Below, piece after piece: positions 29,176 through 40,337 of a stretch of DNA of 64,000 nt; position 1 is the first letter of the stretch; each line of letters starts with the position of its first letter. The stretch is from Nonomuraea deserti (GTDB lineage: Bacteria > Actinomycetota > Actinomycetes > Streptosporangiales > Streptosporangiaceae), in contig NZ_SMKO01000025.1 in assembly GCF_004348685.1 (NCBI RefSeq), positions 1-64,000 on the forward strand. Direction: 5' to 3'. A program made the translations under genes and the position numbers. Under the pieces are notes generated by a model that ran no database searches, was not told where the DNA came from, and worked only from the letters and a program-made list of their open reading frames with translations.

Positions 29176-29616
29176 GGGCCCGGACGGTCCGCATGAGCGG
29201 GCCGGTGCTGGGAGCGGTTGCTCGTATGGGTGCGGTCGGTTGGCGAGGGCTCGTGCGCGGGTGGTGACCGCGGTTTCGGCATGAGTGTGGCCGGCTGCTG
29301 TACGGGTGACCGCGTCCTGATCGATGACCGTGTTCGGAGAGGCAACGTCTCGTGCGGTCCGTGCCCGGATCCACCAAGACGGGTGGCAGGGCGTGTGGCC
29401 TGACCGGCTCTGGCCGCGTGCTGGGGCGCGTTCCGTGGCTGGGCGTTGTGCCGTGTTGGGCGGCATGGGGAGTCCGCAGCGTGCATGGTGCGCTACCCAG
29501 GGTGTTTTCTGGGTATATGTCGGAAAGGAGAAGTGACGGAACGTACGCGCTTGGTTTCGCGAAGTGGGGTGAAGGTCGTACCCTCCCATAGTGACCTAAT
29601 GGGGGTTCTGTTACCG
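29176..29616. other. Intergenic region between minisatellite and GGDEF-EAL gene
   Basis: 440 bp with no supported gene. AAAGGAG at 29524-29530 precedes a GTG at 29533 that is in frame with the downstream protein, but the spacing is only two bases. Nothing else is recognisable. Confidence 0.5.
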
Positions 29617-31689
29617 ATGACTGACCCAACCGACACCCGCGATACCGGCCCACGCGCCGGCACGCCGCTGTGGGCGTTCCTCGCGGGCATCACCGTGATC
29701 GGGTTCACCGCACTCGTGGTGGCCATGCTCAGGCTCGACACGTCCGAGCTGGTGGAGGTCGCCCGCACGCCGCTGTTCTGGGTGCTGGCCGTGCTGGTGG
29801 TCCTGGGCGAGCTCAGGCCCGTCATGGTGTCCTCGGCGGCGGCCGTGGGCGGCACCTACCCCTCCACCATGTTCACTTTCGCCGTGCTCCTGCACTTCGG
29901 GCTGCCCGTCGCGGTGCTGATGCAGGGGGTCGCGGTGGCCATGAACGGCGTGGTGACGCGCAAGTCGTGGCATCGGGTCATGTTCAACATCGCGCAGTCG
30001 ACCCTCGCGCTCACCGCTGCGGGTGTGGTGCTGGGGACGTTCGGCATCGTGCCGAGCCCGGCCGTGCCATGGGTGCCGGGCGGCGGTAACCTGCTGGCGA
30101 TCGGCCTGGCGGGGATTGCATACTTCGCGACCAGGGCGACCCTCGTGTGCAGCGCGGTCGCGCTGCACGAGCGGCGTTCGCTCACCCGCGTGCTGAAGGC
30201 CACCGTCGGCCCGCAGAGTCTCGTCTACGCCGGCCTGCTCGGCCTGGCGCCGCTGGTCGTCGTCGTCATGAACCATTCGCCGGGGCTGGTGCCGCTCTTC
30301 GTCGCACCCCTGGCTGCCGTCTACTTCACCGCCACGCTCTCCATGCGCCGCGACCACCAGGCCATGCACGACGAGCTGACCGGCCTGCCCAACCGCAAGC
30401 TGCTCATCGTCAGCACCGAGGAGGCGCTCGCCGAGGCCAGGCAGGACGAGCGGGTCGGCCTGTTCCTGCTGGACCTCGACCGGTTCAAGGAGGTCAACGA
30501 CACGATGGGCCACCCGGTGGGCGACCGCCTGCTGCAGATGGTCGCGCACCGCCTCACCCACTCCGTACGCCCGGGAGACGTCGTGGCTCGGCTGGGCGGC
30601 GACGAGTTCGCCGTGCTGCTGCCCTCGATCAGGGACACGCACGCGGCCAGGGAGGTCGCGGCCCGGCTGCGCGCGGCGCTGACCGAGCCGGTGCGTCTGG
30701 AGGGCATGACCTTCGACGTGGACGGCTCCGTCGGCATCGCGCTCTACCCGGATCACGCCCCCGACTTCGAGCTGCTGCTCCAGCGCGCCGACGTGGCGAT
30801 GTACCTCGCCAAGGAGGGCCGTACGGGAGTGGAGCTCTACCAGCCCGACAAGGACAGGAACTCGCCGGAGCGCCTGAGCCTGCTCGGCGACCTGCGCCGC
30901 GCCATCGACAACCGCGAGCTGCGCCTGCACTACCAGCCCAAGGTCAGTCTCGGCACCGGCGCGGTCCAGGGCGTCGAGGCGCTGCTGCGCTGGCGCCATC
31001 CGGCGCACGGGCCGATCCCGCCGTCCGATTTCGTCCCGCTGGCGGAGCAGTCCTACCTGATGCGCCAGCTGACCGCGTACGTCATCGACGAGGCGCTGGA
31101 GCAGGCCGCCCGCTGGTGGCACACGGGTCTGCGGGTGCAGATCTCGGTCAACATCTCCGCCCGTGACCTGCTCGACTCCGCGCTGCCCGAGCGGTTGGAG
31201 GTGGGGCTGGCGAAGTACGGCCTGCCGCCCGCGGCCATCCAGCTGGAGGTCACCGAGCGCATCCTGACCGGCGACCAGGCCTACACCCAGGAGACCATCA
31301 AGGCGCTGGCCACACTCGGCGTCCCGCTGGCCATCGACGACTTCGGCACCGGCTACTCCTCGCTGATCAGGCTCCAGCGCCTGGCGGTGTCGGAGGTCAA
31401 GATCGACGCGTCGTTCGTGCGCAGGATCGCCGAGTCGGAGGACGACGAAAGGATCGTGCGCTCGATCGTCGACCTGGTGCGCTCGCTCGGCCTGCGTTCG
31501 GTGGCCGAGGGGGTCGAGTCCGACGAGGTGGCCATCCGCCTGGCGGACATGGGCTGCGACGTGGGGCAGGGATGGCTCTTCTGCGAGCCCATGCCGGCCG
31601 CCGACGCCGCCGCTTGGCTGCGTGATCACGTGGAGGCGGTGCCGAAAGTCGGTTTCGGCTACGCGCCCGAGGTGACCCGGACCGCGTGA
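29617..31689 (+). CDS. Membrane GGDEF-EAL cyclic di-GMP protein
   Basis: A protein of about 690 residues with six to seven N-terminal membrane segments (about 20-240), then a diguanylate cyclase domain with intact RLGGDEFAVLL, then a phosphodiesterase domain with VEALLRW, EVTERIL, DDFGTGYSS and AEGVES all intact. Both activities are possible; such bifunctional proteins usually favour one. Earlier in-frame starts are ATG 29599 and GTG 29533. Using 29599 would include a TTA codon at 29611. The gene stands alone. The membrane part resembles MASE-type sensors but has no ligand motif I can name. Confidence 0.88.
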   Translation: MTDPTDTRDTGPRAGTPLWAFLAGITVIGFTALVVAMLRLDTSELVEVARTPLFWVLAVLVVLGELRPVMVSSAAAVGGTYPSTMFTFAVLLHFGLPVAVLMQGVAVAMNGVVTRKSWHRVMFNIAQSTLALTAAGVVLGTFGIVPSPAVPWVPGGGNLLAIGLAGIAYFATRATLVCSAVALHERRSLTRVLKATVGPQSLVYAGLLGLAPLVVVVMNHSPGLVPLFVAPLAAVYFTATLSMRRDHQAMHDELTGLPNRKLLIVSTEEALAEARQDERVGLFLLDLDRFKEVNDTMGHPVGDRLLQMVAHRLTHSVRPGDVVARLGGDEFAVLLPSIRDTHAAREVAARLRAALTEPVRLEGMTFDVDGSVGIALYPDHAPDFELLLQRADVAMYLAKEGRTGVELYQPDKDRNSPERLSLLGDLRRAIDNRELRLHYQPKVSLGTGAVQGVEALLRWRHPAHGPIPPSDFVPLAEQSYLMRQLTAYVIDEALEQAARWWHTGLRVQISVNISARDLLDSALPERLEVGLAKYGLPPAAIQLEVTERILTGDQAYTQETIKALATLGVPLAIDDFGTGYSSLIRLQRLAVSEVKIDASFVRRIAESEDDERIVRSIVDLVRSLGLRSVAEGVESDEVAIRLADMGCDVGQGWLFCEPMPAADAAAWLRDHVEAVPKVGFGYAPEVTRTA

Positions 31690-31748
31690 CCGTGCGGATG
31701 CGCCGCCGGTTCGTGATGCTCGGGATCGACTTCTCCGGAACCTGACCG

Positions 31749-32021
31749 GTGAGGACCGTCACGGACCCGGTTCGGCACGACCACATCGAGGTCGACGTCG
31801 TGGTTTTCGCGCCCGCCATGCCTGGTGAGCGCAAGCGCGTGCTCCGGCTGGGCGGGGTGAAGCGGGGCAGGAGGATGGGCCCCGGGCGCGTGGTCCGGTT
31901 CGACGCGAAGGGTCATGACGTCTGGGACGCCTTGACGTGCTGCGGCGGCGTCGGGTTCGACGCGGCTGTGGCAGGGGAGAGCGACGTGCGCAGGGGCGGG
32001 TTGGAGGAGACGTACGGGTGA
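31749..32021 (+). CDS. Hypothetical small protein
   Basis: A 90-codon frame starting with GTG 31749, in an otherwise empty 453-bp interval. Third codon positions are about nine-tenths G or C, as in the real genes here, which argues for coding. It begins MRTVTDPVRHDHIEVDVVVF and contains a Cys-Cys pair (LTCCGGVGF). I recognise no family, signal peptide or membrane segment. No clear ribosome site is visible. It could be a lineage-specific gene or a chance frame. Confidence 0.35.
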   Translation: MRTVTDPVRHDHIEVDVVVFAPAMPGERKRVLRLGGVKRGRRMGPGRVVRFDAKGHDVWDALTCCGGVGFDAAVAGESDVRRGGLEETYG

Positions 32022-32142
32022 GGCCGCGCTCTCGCACCCGGGAGCGGTGTTGCCAGGGAGTTAACCGTTCGGGCGTGCTTCGTCAAGCCCTCTAGGATGG
32101 CAGTGTCCGAAGACTCCATCCACGAAACGGGTTCAACGACTC

Positions 32143-32442
32143 ATGTCCGCCATAACCCGCGACGAGGTCGCACACCTGGCCCGGTTGTCCAGGCTGGCGC
32201 TCACCGGTGACGAGCTCGACCACTACGCCACCCAACTCGATGCCATCATCGAGGCGGTCGCGAAGGTGGCCGAGGTCGCCGCCGAAGATGTGCCGCCATC
32301 GTCGCACGCGCTTCCGCTGACCAATGTCTTCCGTGCCGACGAGGTGCGACAGTCCCTGACGCCCGAGCTGGCGCTGGCCGGTGCTCCCGCCGTCGAGGAC
32401 GACCGATTCCGGGTGCCGCGCATCCTCGGGGAGGAGGCATGA
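32143..32442 (+). CDS. gatC: Asp/Glu-tRNA amidotransferase subunit C
   Basis: A 99-residue subunit that holds the GatA-GatB complex together. [20 protein letters not shown] and a C-terminal [12 protein letters not shown] are characteristic. It is the first gene of gatCAB, with gatA 58 bp downstream. The complex converts Glu-tRNAGln and Asp-tRNAAsn to the amide forms. Confidence 0.95.
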   Translation: MSAITRDEVAHLARLSRLALTGDELDHYATQLDAIIEAVAKVAEVAAEDVPPSSHALPLTNVFRADEVRQSLTPELALAGAPAVEDDRFRVPRILGEEA

Positions 32443-32500
32443 GCGAGCGAATGACCGAACACGGCTCTGTCAGGCTCATCTGCCCGACGAAGGAGGGCGC

Positions 32501-33991
32501 ATGAGTCTGATCCGCAAGACCGCCGCCGAGCTGGGCTCGATGATCGCCGCGGGTGAGGTGTCGTCGGTCGAGGTGGCCGAGGCGCATCTCGACCGCATGA
32601 CCGAGGTGGAGCCCAAGGTCAAGGCGTTCCTCCACGTCGATCGCGAGACGACGATCGCGCAGGCGCGGGCCGTCGACACCAGGCTCAGGGCCGGTGAGAG
32701 GCTCGGGCCGCTGGCCGGGGTGCCGATCGCGCACAAAGACATCTTCACCACCCGCGACATGCCGACGACGGCCGCGTCCATGATCCTCGAAGGCTGGCGT
32801 CCGCCCTACGACGCGACCGTCACCAAGCGGCTGCGCGAGGCGGGGCTGGTGATTCTCGGCAAGACCAACCTCGACGAGTTCGCCATGGGCTCCTCGACGG
32901 AAAACTCCGCCTTCCACACGACGTGCAACCCGTGGGACCTGACGAAGGTGCCGGGCGGTTCCTCCGGTGGGTCGAGCGCGGCCGTGGCGGCCTACGAGGC
33001 GCCGCTGTCCACGGGCACCGACACGGGCGGCTCGATCCGGCAGCCGGCCTCGGTGACCGGCATCGTGGGGATGAAGCCGACCTATGGTGGCTCGTCCCGT
33101 TACGGGCTGATCGCGTTCGCGAGCTCGCTCGACACGCCGGGGCCGTTCGCCCGCACCGTGCTCGACGCGGCGCTGCTGCAGGAGGCGTTCTCCGGCCACG
33201 ACGCGATGGACTCGACCTCCATCGACGCCCCCGTGCCTTCGGTGGTCGAGGCGGCCAGGCACGCCGACGTCGCCGGCATGCGGATCGGCGTGGTCAAGGA
33301 GCTGGGCGGCGACGGCTACCAGCCGGGCGTGCTGGCCCGCTACAACGAGGCCGTGCAGCTCCTCGAGTCGCTCGGGGCCAAGGTCGTCGAGGTCTCCTGC
33401 CCGTCGTTCACCACCGCCCTCTACGCCTACTACCTGATCGCGCCGTCGGAGTGCTCGTCCAACCTGGCGCGCTTCGACGCGATGCGCTACGGCCTGCGCG
33501 TCGGCGACGACGGCACCCGCAGCGCCGAGGAGGTCATGGCGCTGACCAGGGCCGCCGGGTTCGGTCCCGAGGTCAAGCGGCGCATCATGCTCGGCACGTA
33601 CGCGCTGTCGAGCGGCTACTACGACGCCTACTACGGCCAGGCACAGAAGGTGCGCACGGTCATCTCCCGCGAGTTCGAGGCCGCCTACCAGCAGGTCGAC
33701 GTGCTGGTGTCGCCGACCACGCCGACCACGGCGTTCGCGATCGGCGAGCGCGTCGACGACCCGATGGCGATGTACCTCGCCGACCTGTGCACCATCCCGT
33801 CCAACCTGGCCGGCAACGCGGCCATCTCGGTGCCGTGCGGGCTGGCCGAGGAAGACGGTCTGCCGGTCGGCCTGCAGATCATGGCGCCCGTGCTGGCCGA
33901 CGACCGCTGCTACCGCGTCGGCGCCGCCGTGGAGCAGGCCCTGGAGAGCCGCTGGGGCGGCCCGTTGCTGAAGGAGGCCCCGTCGCTATGA
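32501..33991 (+). CDS. gatA: Asp/Glu-tRNA amidotransferase subunit A
   Basis: A 496-residue amidase that releases ammonia from glutamine for the amidotransferase. The Ser-cis-Ser-Lys triad is exactly placed: K79 in VPIAHKD, S154 in PGGSSGG and S178 in [10 protein letters not shown]. The start is ATG 32501 with AGGAGG at 32491-32496. Its TGA overlaps the gatB ATG, indicating coupled translation. Confidence 0.96.
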   Translation: MSLIRKTAAELGSMIAAGEVSSVEVAEAHLDRMTEVEPKVKAFLHVDRETTIAQARAVDTRLRAGERLGPLAGVPIAHKDIFTTRDMPTTAASMILEGWRPPYDATVTKRLREAGLVILGKTNLDEFAMGSSTENSAFHTTCNPWDLTKVPGGSSGGSSAAVAAYEAPLSTGTDTGGSIRQPASVTGIVGMKPTYGGSSRYGLIAFASSLDTPGPFARTVLDAALLQEAFSGHDAMDSTSIDAPVPSVVEAARHADVAGMRIGVVKELGGDGYQPGVLARYNEAVQLLESLGAKVVEVSCPSFTTALYAYYLIAPSECSSNLARFDAMRYGLRVGDDGTRSAEEVMALTRAAGFGPEVKRRIMLGTYALSSGYYDAYYGQAQKVRTVISREFEAAYQQVDVLVSPTTPTTAFAIGERVDDPMAMYLADLCTIPSNLAGNAAISVPCGLAEEDGLPVGLQIMAPVLADDRCYRVGAAVEQALESRWGGPLLKEAPSL

Positions 33992-35481
33992 CCATGGTCT
34001 ATGACGAAGCACTCGACGCGTTCGAGCCGGTGCTCGGCCTGGAGACGCACGTCGAGCTGGGCACCAGGTCGAAGATGTTCTGCGGCTGCAAGACGACGTT
34101 CGGCGCCCCGCCCAACACGCAGGTCTGCCCGACCTGCCTGGCGCTGCCGGGCGCGCTGCCGACGGCCAACACCATGGCCATCGAGTCGACGATCCGCATC
34201 GGCCTGGCGCTGAACTGCTCGATCGCCGAGTGGTGCCGCTTCGCCCGGAAAAACTACTTTTATCCGGACATGCCGAAGAACTACCAGATCTCGCAGTACG
34301 ACGAGCCGCTCTGCTTCGACGGCTACGTCGACGTCGAGGTCGACGGCAGGACCGTGCGGATCGAGATCGAGCGGGTGCACCTGGAGGAGGACACCGGCAA
34401 GTCCACCCACGTGGGCGGCGCCACGGGCCGCATCCACGGGGCCGACTACTCGATCGTCGACTACAACCGGGCCGGCATCCCGCTCGTCGAGATCGTGACC
34501 AAGCCCATCCCGGGCACCGACCGGCTCGCGCCGGAGGTGGCCAGGGCCTACGTCACCGAGCTGCGCGAGATCATGCGCTCGCTGGGCGTCTCCGACGTGC
34601 GCATGGAGGAGGGCTCGCTGCGCTGCGACGTCAACGTCTCGCTCATGCCGCGTGGCGCGTCCGAGTGGGGCACCCGCACCGAGACGAAGAACGTCAACTC
34701 GCTGCGCAGCGTCGAACGGGCCGTCCGCAGCGAGATCGAGCGGCAGGCGGGCGTGCTCGCCGACGGCGGGAAGATCGTCCAGGAGACCCGCCACTTCCAC
34801 GAGGACACCGGCACCACCACGTCCGGCAGGTCCAAGGAGGAGGCGCAGGACTACCGCTACTTCCCCGAGCCCGACCTGGTGCCGATCGCGCCCGACCCGG
34901 CCTGGGTGGCCGAGCTGAAGGCGGCGCTGCCCGAGCTGCCGTCGGTCAGGCGCAAGCGGCTGCAGGCCGAGTGGGGGCTGTCCGACCTCGACATGCAGGC
35001 CATGCACAATGCCGACGCGTTCGACCTGGTCGAGGCCACGGTCGCGGCGGGGGCCCCGCCCGCCGACGCGCGCAAGTGGTGGATGGGCGAGCTGGCGCGG
35101 CGTGCCAACGAGACCGGCACGCCGCTGGCCGACCTGCCCATCACCCCGGCCGACATCGCCCGCGTGACCGAGCTGGTCGCCTCGGGCGCGCTCAACGACA
35201 AGCTGGCGCGCGAGGTGCTCGAAGGCGTGCTGGCCGGCGAGGGCACGCCCGACGAGGTGGTCGAGAAGCGCGGGCTGCAGATCGTCAACGACGAGGGCGA
35301 GCTGTCCGCGATCATCGACCAGGTGCTGGCCGACAACGCCGACGCGGCCGACAAGGTGCGCTCCGGCAAGATCGCCGCAGCCGGTGCGCTGGTGGGCGGC
35401 GTCATGCGGGCCAGCAAGGGCAAGGCCGACGCGGCCCGCGCCCGGCAGCTGATCCTGGAGAAGCTCGGCGTCTCCGGGTAA
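33988..35481 (+). CDS. gatB: Asp/Glu-tRNA amidotransferase subunit B
   Basis: A 497-residue subunit that binds the misacylated tRNA, activates its side chain with ATP and accepts ammonia from GatA. It begins at ATG 33988, overlapping the gatA stop; AGGAGG lies at 33971-33976. [10 protein letters not shown] and the zinc cysteines (CGCKTTFG, then [10 protein letters not shown]) mark the cradle domain; YQISQYD and the C-terminal YqeY-like helical domain ([15 protein letters not shown]) complete it. A strong terminator follows. Confidence 0.96.
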   Translation: MTMVYDEALDAFEPVLGLETHVELGTRSKMFCGCKTTFGAPPNTQVCPTCLALPGALPTANTMAIESTIRIGLALNCSIAEWCRFARKNYFYPDMPKNYQISQYDEPLCFDGYVDVEVDGRTVRIEIERVHLEEDTGKSTHVGGATGRIHGADYSIVDYNRAGIPLVEIVTKPIPGTDRLAPEVARAYVTELREIMRSLGVSDVRMEEGSLRCDVNVSLMPRGASEWGTRTETKNVNSLRSVERAVRSEIERQAGVLADGGKIVQETRHFHEDTGTTTSGRSKEEAQDYRYFPEPDLVPIAPDPAWVAELKAALPELPSVRRKRLQAEWGLSDLDMQAMHNADAFDLVEATVAAGAPPADARKWWMGELARRANETGTPLADLPITPADIARVTELVASGALNDKLAREVLEGVLAGEGTPDEVVEKRGLQIVNDEGELSAIIDQVLADNADAADKVRSGKIAAAGALVGGVMRASKGKADAARARQLILEKLGVSG

Positions 35482-35493
35482 CCGGCGTCTCAC

Positions 35494-35542
35494 GGTCACC
35501 GGGGCCCCGCCGCTCCAACGGCGGGGCCCCGGCGTGTGACCG
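35494..35542 (+). terminator. Terminator of the gatCAB operon
   Basis: A perfect 14-bp stem, CCGGGGCCCCGCCG at 35499-35512 with its complement at 35519-35532 around a 6-base loop, extended by GGTCAC/GTGACC outside. It follows the gatB stop by 12 bp. No T tract; it may work in both directions since the next gene is convergent. Confidence 0.85.
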
Positions 35543-35607
35543 GTGACCGCCCAGTGCGCGCGGTGTGCGGAGGGCTCTGTCGCCGGTGCCCGGCGGGTGG
35601 CATACGC

Positions 35608-37128
35608 TCACTCGTTGCCGGACGGCCGGGTCGGCTCGACGTCACGCCGGGCCAGCGCCTTCCTCAGCAGCGGCGTGAGCAGGGCGAGCAGCGCCAGCAC
35701 CAGCAGCACGACCGCGATCGGGCTGCCCACCAGCACGCTCGCGTCCCCCGCCCCGATGGCCAGTGCCCTGCGGAGCTGGATCTCCGCCATCGGGCCCAGG
35801 ATCATGCCGATCACCGCGGGGGCGACCGGCAGGCCGAAGCGCCGCATGGCGTAGCCGAGCAGGCCGAGCACATAGAGCACGAACAGGTCCACCACGGTGC
35901 CGTTCACGGCGTAGACCCCGAGCGCGGCGAAGAGGATGATCCCGGCGTACAGGTACGGGCGGGGGATCCGCAGCACGCGCGCCCACAACGGCGCCATGGG
36001 CAGGTTGAGCACCAGCAGCATCGCGTTGCCGATGAACAGCGAGGCGATCATGCCCCACACCAGCGCGGGATTGTGGTCGAACAGTTGCGGCCCGGGCTGC
36101 AGCCCGTACTGCTGGAAGGCGGCCAGCAGGATCGCGGCCGTGGCCGACGTGGGCAGGCCCAGCGTGAGCAGCGGGACCAGGGTGCCGGCGGCGGAGGCGT
36201 TGTTGGCCGCCTCGGGGCCGGCGACGCCCTCGATCGCGCCCTTGCCGTACTCCTCGCGGGCCACGCCGCGCGCCAGGCGCTTCTCGGCCGCGTACGACAG
36301 GAAGGTGGGGATCTCCGCGCCGCCGCCGGGCAGCGCGCCGAACGGGAAGCCCAGCGCGGTGCCGCGCAGCCAGGGCAGCCACGAGCGTCCCCAGTCGGAG
36401 CGGCCCATCCACGCCCGGCCCACGGGTACGACCTCCGGCGTGGCGTGGCGCAGCCGCGAGGCGACGTAGAGCGACTCGCCGAGCGCGAAGAGCCCGACCG
36501 CCACGATCACCACGTCGATGCCGTCGAGCAGCTGCGGGATGCCCAGCGTGAGCCGTGCCTGGCCGGTCTGCTGGTCGATGCCGATCAGCCCGATCACCAG
36601 GCCGAGCCCCAGGGAGGCCAGGCCGCGTACGACGGAACGGGAGAGCACGGACGACACGGCGGTGAACGCGAGGACAGCCAGAGCGAAGTAGTCCTCGGGG
36701 CCGAACGAGATCGCGAAGCTCACCACGGCGGGCGCCGCCACGACCAGCAGCGCGGTCGCGATCGTCCCGGCCACGAACGAGCCGATGGCCGCCGTGGCCA
36801 GCGCCTGGGCGGCCCGGCCCCGCCTGGCCATCTTGTTGCCCTCCAGCGCCGTGATCATGGAGGCGGACTCGCCCGGCGTGTTGAGCAGGATGGAGGTGGT
36901 GGAGCCGCCGTACATGCCGCCGTAGTAGATGCCGGCGAACATGATGAACGCGCTGGCCGGCGGCACCGTGAACGTGATCGGCAGCAGCAGCGCCACGGTC
37001 ATCGCGGGGCCGATGCCGGGCAGCACGCCGACGAGCGTGCCGAGCGTGACGCCGATGAGCGCGTACATGAGGTTGACCGGGGTGAGCGCGGCGGCGAAGC
37101 CGTCGAGGAGGAGCTGCAGCGACTCCAC
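35608..37128 (-). CDS. tctA: Tripartite tricarboxylate transporter large permease
   Basis: A 506-residue integral membrane protein with 10-12 hydrophobic segments, the large permease of the TTT family. Family motifs are present near the N-terminus ([17 protein letters not shown], then [24 protein letters not shown]) and repeated in the second half ([16 protein letters not shown], and [15 protein letters not shown]). It starts with GTG at 37128, directly abutting the tctB stop. The system imports citrate or related carboxylates driven by the cation gradient; the true substrate is unknown. Confidence 0.93.
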   Translation of the reverse strand: MESLQLLLDGFAAALTPVNLMYALIGVTLGTLVGVLPGIGPAMTVALLLPITFTVPPASAFIMFAGIYYGGMYGGSTTSILLNTPGESASMITALEGNKMARRGRAAQALATAAIGSFVAGTIATALLVVAAPAVVSFAISFGPEDYFALAVLAFTAVSSVLSRSVVRGLASLGLGLVIGLIGIDQQTGQARLTLGIPQLLDGIDVVIVAVGLFALGESLYVASRLRHATPEVVPVGRAWMGRSDWGRSWLPWLRGTALGFPFGALPGGGAEIPTFLSYAAEKRLARGVAREEYGKGAIEGVAGPEAANNASAAGTLVPLLTLGLPTSATAAILLAAFQQYGLQPGPQLFDHNPALVWGMIASLFIGNAMLLVLNLPMAPLWARVLRIPRPYLYAGIILFAALGVYAVNGTVVDLFVLYVLGLLGYAMRRFGLPVAPAVIGMILGPMAEIQLRRALAIGAGDASVLVGSPIAVVLLVLALLALLTPLLRKALARRDVEPTRPSGNE

Positions 37129-37614
37129 CTAGATCACCCCCGTCAGCGGCCCGCCGGGCAGTGACACGCCGAGCCCCTTGACGAACAGCAGGTACGTGGC
37201 CACTCCCACGACCACCGCGATCACGGCGGCGCGCAGCTTGTGCTCGGCGCCGAGGGCCACGGCGAGGCCGAAGAAGAGCAGGCTCGCCCCGATGATCCAG
37301 CCGAGCACGTTCAGCAGCGCGCTGAACGCCAGGAAGATCCCGCTGACCAGCCCGACGCTGCGCCAGTCGGCGGGCGCGTCGACGTCGACGTCCTCGCTCT
37401 CCTCGGGGTCGCCCCGCCCGCCGCGTACGACGTCGGCCACGTAGAACAGGCCGATGAGCACCATGGCGCCGCCCACCAGCATGGGGAAGAAGCGCGGCCC
37501 GAGGCCGAGCTGGGAGGCCGCGGCGGAGACGTCGAGCGTCCCGACCACGACGAGCACGCCCAGCACCAGCACGACGAGCGCCAGCCCGAGCTCGGGCCGC
37601 CACCAGCGGGCCAT
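37129..37614 (-). CDS. tctB: Tripartite tricarboxylate transporter small permease
   Basis: A 161-residue membrane protein with four hydrophobic segments, the small partner of TctA. LGLGPRFFPMLVG is the usual TctB motif after the first segment; an acidic loop (ESEDVDVDAP) lies in the middle. The start is ATG 37614, overlapping the tctC stop by one base; longer upstream frames are inside tctC. Order tctC-tctB-tctA on this strand is the standard operon. Confidence 0.9.
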   Translation of the reverse strand: MARWWRPELGLALVVLVLGVLVVVGTLDVSAAASQLGLGPRFFPMLVGGAMVLIGLFYVADVVRGGRGDPEESEDVDVDAPADWRSVGLVSGIFLAFSALLNVLGWIIGASLLFFGLAVALGAEHKLRAAVIAVVVGVATYLLFVKGLGVSLPGGPLTGVI

Positions 37615-38582
37615 CAGGAGACGAGCCCCATTTCGGCGATGATCGCCTTGACCCTGTTCTGTTCGGCGGCCAGGTAGTCGGCGAACTGCTGTCCCGTCTG
37701 GAACGAGTCGATCCAGCCGTTCTTGGCCACCGCGTCCTTCCACGGCTGCGCGTCGTGCATCTTGGTGACCAGGTCGGTCAGCGCCTTCTTGTCGGCGTCG
37801 GAGAGCCCGGCAGGGGCGACGAAGCCGCGCCAGTTGGCCAGCTCGACGTCGAGCCCGGCCTCCTTCAGCGTGGGAGCGTCCAGGTCCGGCAGCCGCTCGC
37901 CCGATGTGACGCCCAGCGCGCGCAGCTTGCCCGACTTCACGTGCTCGGCGAACTCGGCCACGCCCGAGATGCCCGCGCTCACCTTGTTGCCGAGCAGCTC
38001 GTTGAGCGCCTCGCCGCCGCCCGAGTGGGCGATGTAGTTGACCTGCTTGGGGTCGATGCCCGCGGCCTTGGCCATCAGACCTGCCACGATGTGGTCGGTG
38101 CCGCCCGCGGAGCCGCCGGAGATGGACACCTTCGCCGGGTCGGCCTTCCAGGCCGCCACCATGTCGTCCAGCGTCTTGTACGGCGACGCGGCCGGCACGA
38201 CGACGATCTCGTACTCCTCGGTCAGCTTGGCGATGGGCGTGGTCTCCGCCAGCGTGACCTTCGACTTGTTCTGCTCGATGGCGCCCACCATGACCAGGCC
38301 CATGGTCATCAGCAGGTTGCCGTTGCCCTTTTCGCCGGCGAGCTGGGCCAGGCCGATCGTGCCTCCGGCGCCGGGCACGTTGTACACCTCGACCTTGCGC
38401 TGCGGGTCGGCCGCTTTGATGGCCTGTTCGGCGATGCGGGAGGTCTGGTCCCAGCCGCCTCCCGGCGCGGCCGGGGCCATGATCCGCAACGGCGAGTTCG
38501 CGGAGGTGCCCGTCGTCTCGCCACAGCCGGTCAGTGCGCCAAGGGAGAGTGCCGCGAGGGCGGCGAATACGCGCAAGCGCAT
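37614..38582 (-). CDS. tctC: Tripartite tricarboxylate transporter substrate-binding lipoprotein
   Basis: A 322-residue extracytoplasmic binding protein of the Bug/TctC family. The lipoprotein signal ends at LGALTGC with C20 as the lipidated residue. Family motifs are [27 protein letters not shown] and the [11 protein letters not shown] ligand loop. Start ATG 38582, with GGAG five bases upstream on this strand. It is the first gene of the operon and divergent from the sensor kinase; the 171-bp gap between them should hold the regulated promoters. Confidence 0.93.
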   Translation of the reverse strand: MRLRVFAALAALSLGALTGCGETTGTSANSPLRIMAPAAPGGGWDQTSRIAEQAIKAADPQRKVEVYNVPGAGGTIGLAQLAGEKGNGNLLMTMGLVMVGAIEQNKSKVTLAETTPIAKLTEEYEIVVVPAASPYKTLDDMVAAWKADPAKVSISGGSAGGTDHIVAGLMAKAAGIDPKQVNYIAHSGGGEALNELLGNKVSAGISGVAEFAEHVKSGKLRALGVTSGERLPDLDAPTLKEAGLDVELANWRGFVAPAGLSDADKKALTDLVTKMHDAQPWKDAVAKNGWIDSFQTGQQFADYLAAEQNRVKAIIAEMGLVS

Positions 38583-38753
38583 GATCACTCCAAGAAGGGT
38601 TTCACGGTTACAAAACCCGGATCGTGAAGCCCCTACCCTCCGGAGTCGACCCTTTGCACGGTTGCCGTCATAGTGGTCGTATTGGTCGCGCGTCCCTGGC
38701 CGCCGGGCGGCGATGTGGCCCGCGACCTGGCCGTGACCTCGATTTGTTTCCAT

Positions 38754-40337
38754 GTGCCCGTGAGACGGGTTCGTGAGGCCTCACTCGGGACCCAGCTGTT
38801 CGCGCTACAGATGGTGATCGTGCTGCTCGCCGTGGGGGGCACCGGAGGCGTGTGGGCCGAGCACACGCGTGATCAGCTGGCCTCGCTCCACCAGCAACGG
38901 GCACTGGCGATCGCGCAGTCGGTGGCCGCGCTTCCGCAGGTCCGGGAGGCGTTCAAGCTGAGCGACCCGGAGACGGTGCTGCAGCCGCTGGCCATGAGCG
39001 TCCAGCAGGAAACCGGCGCCGACTACGTCGTGATCGCCAACACCGACCAGAAACGCTACGCCCACCCCAACGCCTCGCTGATCGGCAAGCAGCTGTCCAC
39101 CGACGGCAGCACGGTGCTCAGGACCGGCCGGAGCTGGGTCGGCAAGGAGACCGGCACGATCGGCACCACGGTCAGGGGCAAGACGCCCATCCGCGACGAG
39201 TACGGCGAGGTCATCGGCCTGGTCTCGGTCGGCGTGCTGGAGACGACGGTCATCAGCCAGGTCGTCGACGCGCTCCCGCCGCTGATCTGGACGGCGCTCG
39301 CCGTGCTGCTGGCCGGCCTCGCGCTGGCCGCGCTGATCACCGCGCGGGTGCGCCGGCAGACGTTCGGCCTGGAGCCGCGCGAGATCGCCGCCCTGCTGGA
39401 GCAGCGCGAGGGGGTGCTGCACGGCGTCAAGGAGGGCGTGCTGGCGCTCGACCTCAACGGGCGCGTCACCCTGGTCAACGACGCCGCCCGCGAGCTGCTG
39501 GGCGACGTGGGCGCCGACCTGACCGAGATGCCGGTCTCCGAGCGCATGCGCGACGTGCTGGGAGGCGCCGACCCCGGCGAGGACCGCGTCGTGCTGCACG
39601 GCGACCGCGTGCTGGTGCTCAACCGCACCCCGGTGTCCGTACGCGGTCACCACCGCGGCTGGGTGGTGACCCTGCGTGACCGCACCGAACTCATCCACCT
39701 GGCCCGCGAGCTCGACGACGCCAGCAGCGCGACCGAGGCGCTGCGGGCGCAGGCACACGAGTTCGCCAACCGCATGCACACGGTTGTCGGGCTGCTGGAG
39801 CTGGGCGAGCACGAGGCCGCGATCGGCTTCATCACCCGCACCACCGGCGGCTCGTACGCGGCCGGTCTGCGCGAGCGGGTCCAGGACCCGACCCTGGCCG
39901 CGCTGCTGCTGGCCAAGTCCGCGGAGGCGGCCGAGCGGGGCGCCACGCTCGTGTTGTCGGACGACTCCACCGTGCCGGTCGGCCTGCTCGGCGACCCGCA
40001 GGACGCGGTGCTGGTGGTGGGCAACCTGGTCGCGAACGCCATCGACGCGCTCGACGGCGCCGAGGGCACGATCGAGGTGTCGGTGCAGGCCGATCACGAC
40101 GGGTTGCGGGTGCGCGTCGGCGACTCGGGCCCCGGCATCGCCCCCGACCTGGTGGAGGAGGTCTTCAGGGAGGGCTTCACGACCAAGGCCGCCCAGTCGG
40201 GGCCGCGCGGTCTCGGCCTGGCCCTGACCCGGCAGGCGTGCCTGCGCAGAGGAGGCTGGGTGCGGGTGACGAACTCGGACGGCGCCGTCTTCACCGCCCT
40301 CCTTCCGGCCAGAGAGCGGGCGGGGGCGGGCTCGTGA
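38754..40337 (+). CDS. Sensor histidine kinase, CitA/DcuS family
   Basis: A kinase of about 527 residues. A first membrane segment (about 15-35) is followed by a periplasmic PAS-like domain (about 40-170), a second membrane segment near 185-205, a cytoplasmic PAS (GVKEGVLALDLNGRVTLVND), and a catalytic part. The phosphoacceptor is H335 in QAHEFANRMHTVVGLLELGE, the arrangement typical of citrate/fumarate sensors. N box (GNLVANAIDAL), DSGPGI and GPRGLGLAL complete the ATPase. Start uncertain: GTG 38754, GTG 38760 or GTG 38673. It probably senses a carboxylate and controls the divergent tct operon. Confidence 0.9.
   Translation: MPVRRVREASLGTQLFALQMVIVLLAVGGTGGVWAEHTRDQLASLHQQRALAIAQSVAALPQVREAFKLSDPETVLQPLAMSVQQETGADYVVIANTDQKRYAHPNASLIGKQLSTDGSTVLRTGRSWVGKETGTIGTTVRGKTPIRDEYGEVIGLVSVGVLETTVISQVVDALPPLIWTALAVLLAGLALAALITARVRRQTFGLEPREIAALLEQREGVLHGVKEGVLALDLNGRVTLVNDAARELLGDVGADLTEMPVSERMRDVLGGADPGEDRVVLHGDRVLVLNRTPVSVRGHHRGWVVTLRDRTELIHLARELDDASSATEALRAQAHEFANRMHTVVGLLELGEHEAAIGFITRTTGGSYAAGLRERVQDPTLAALLLAKSAEAAERGATLVLSDDSTVPVGLLGDPQDAVLVVGNLVANAIDALDGAEGTIEVSVQADHDGLRVRVGDSGPGIAPDLVEEVFREGFTTKAAQSGPRGLGLALTRQACLRRGGWVRVTNSDGAVFTALLPARERAGAGS

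Noticed and set aside
28904..29284. Repetitive plus-strand frames in the minisatellite
   Set aside because: Several frames are open at once over the same DNA, as expected from a repeat, and none has a start with a ribosome site.
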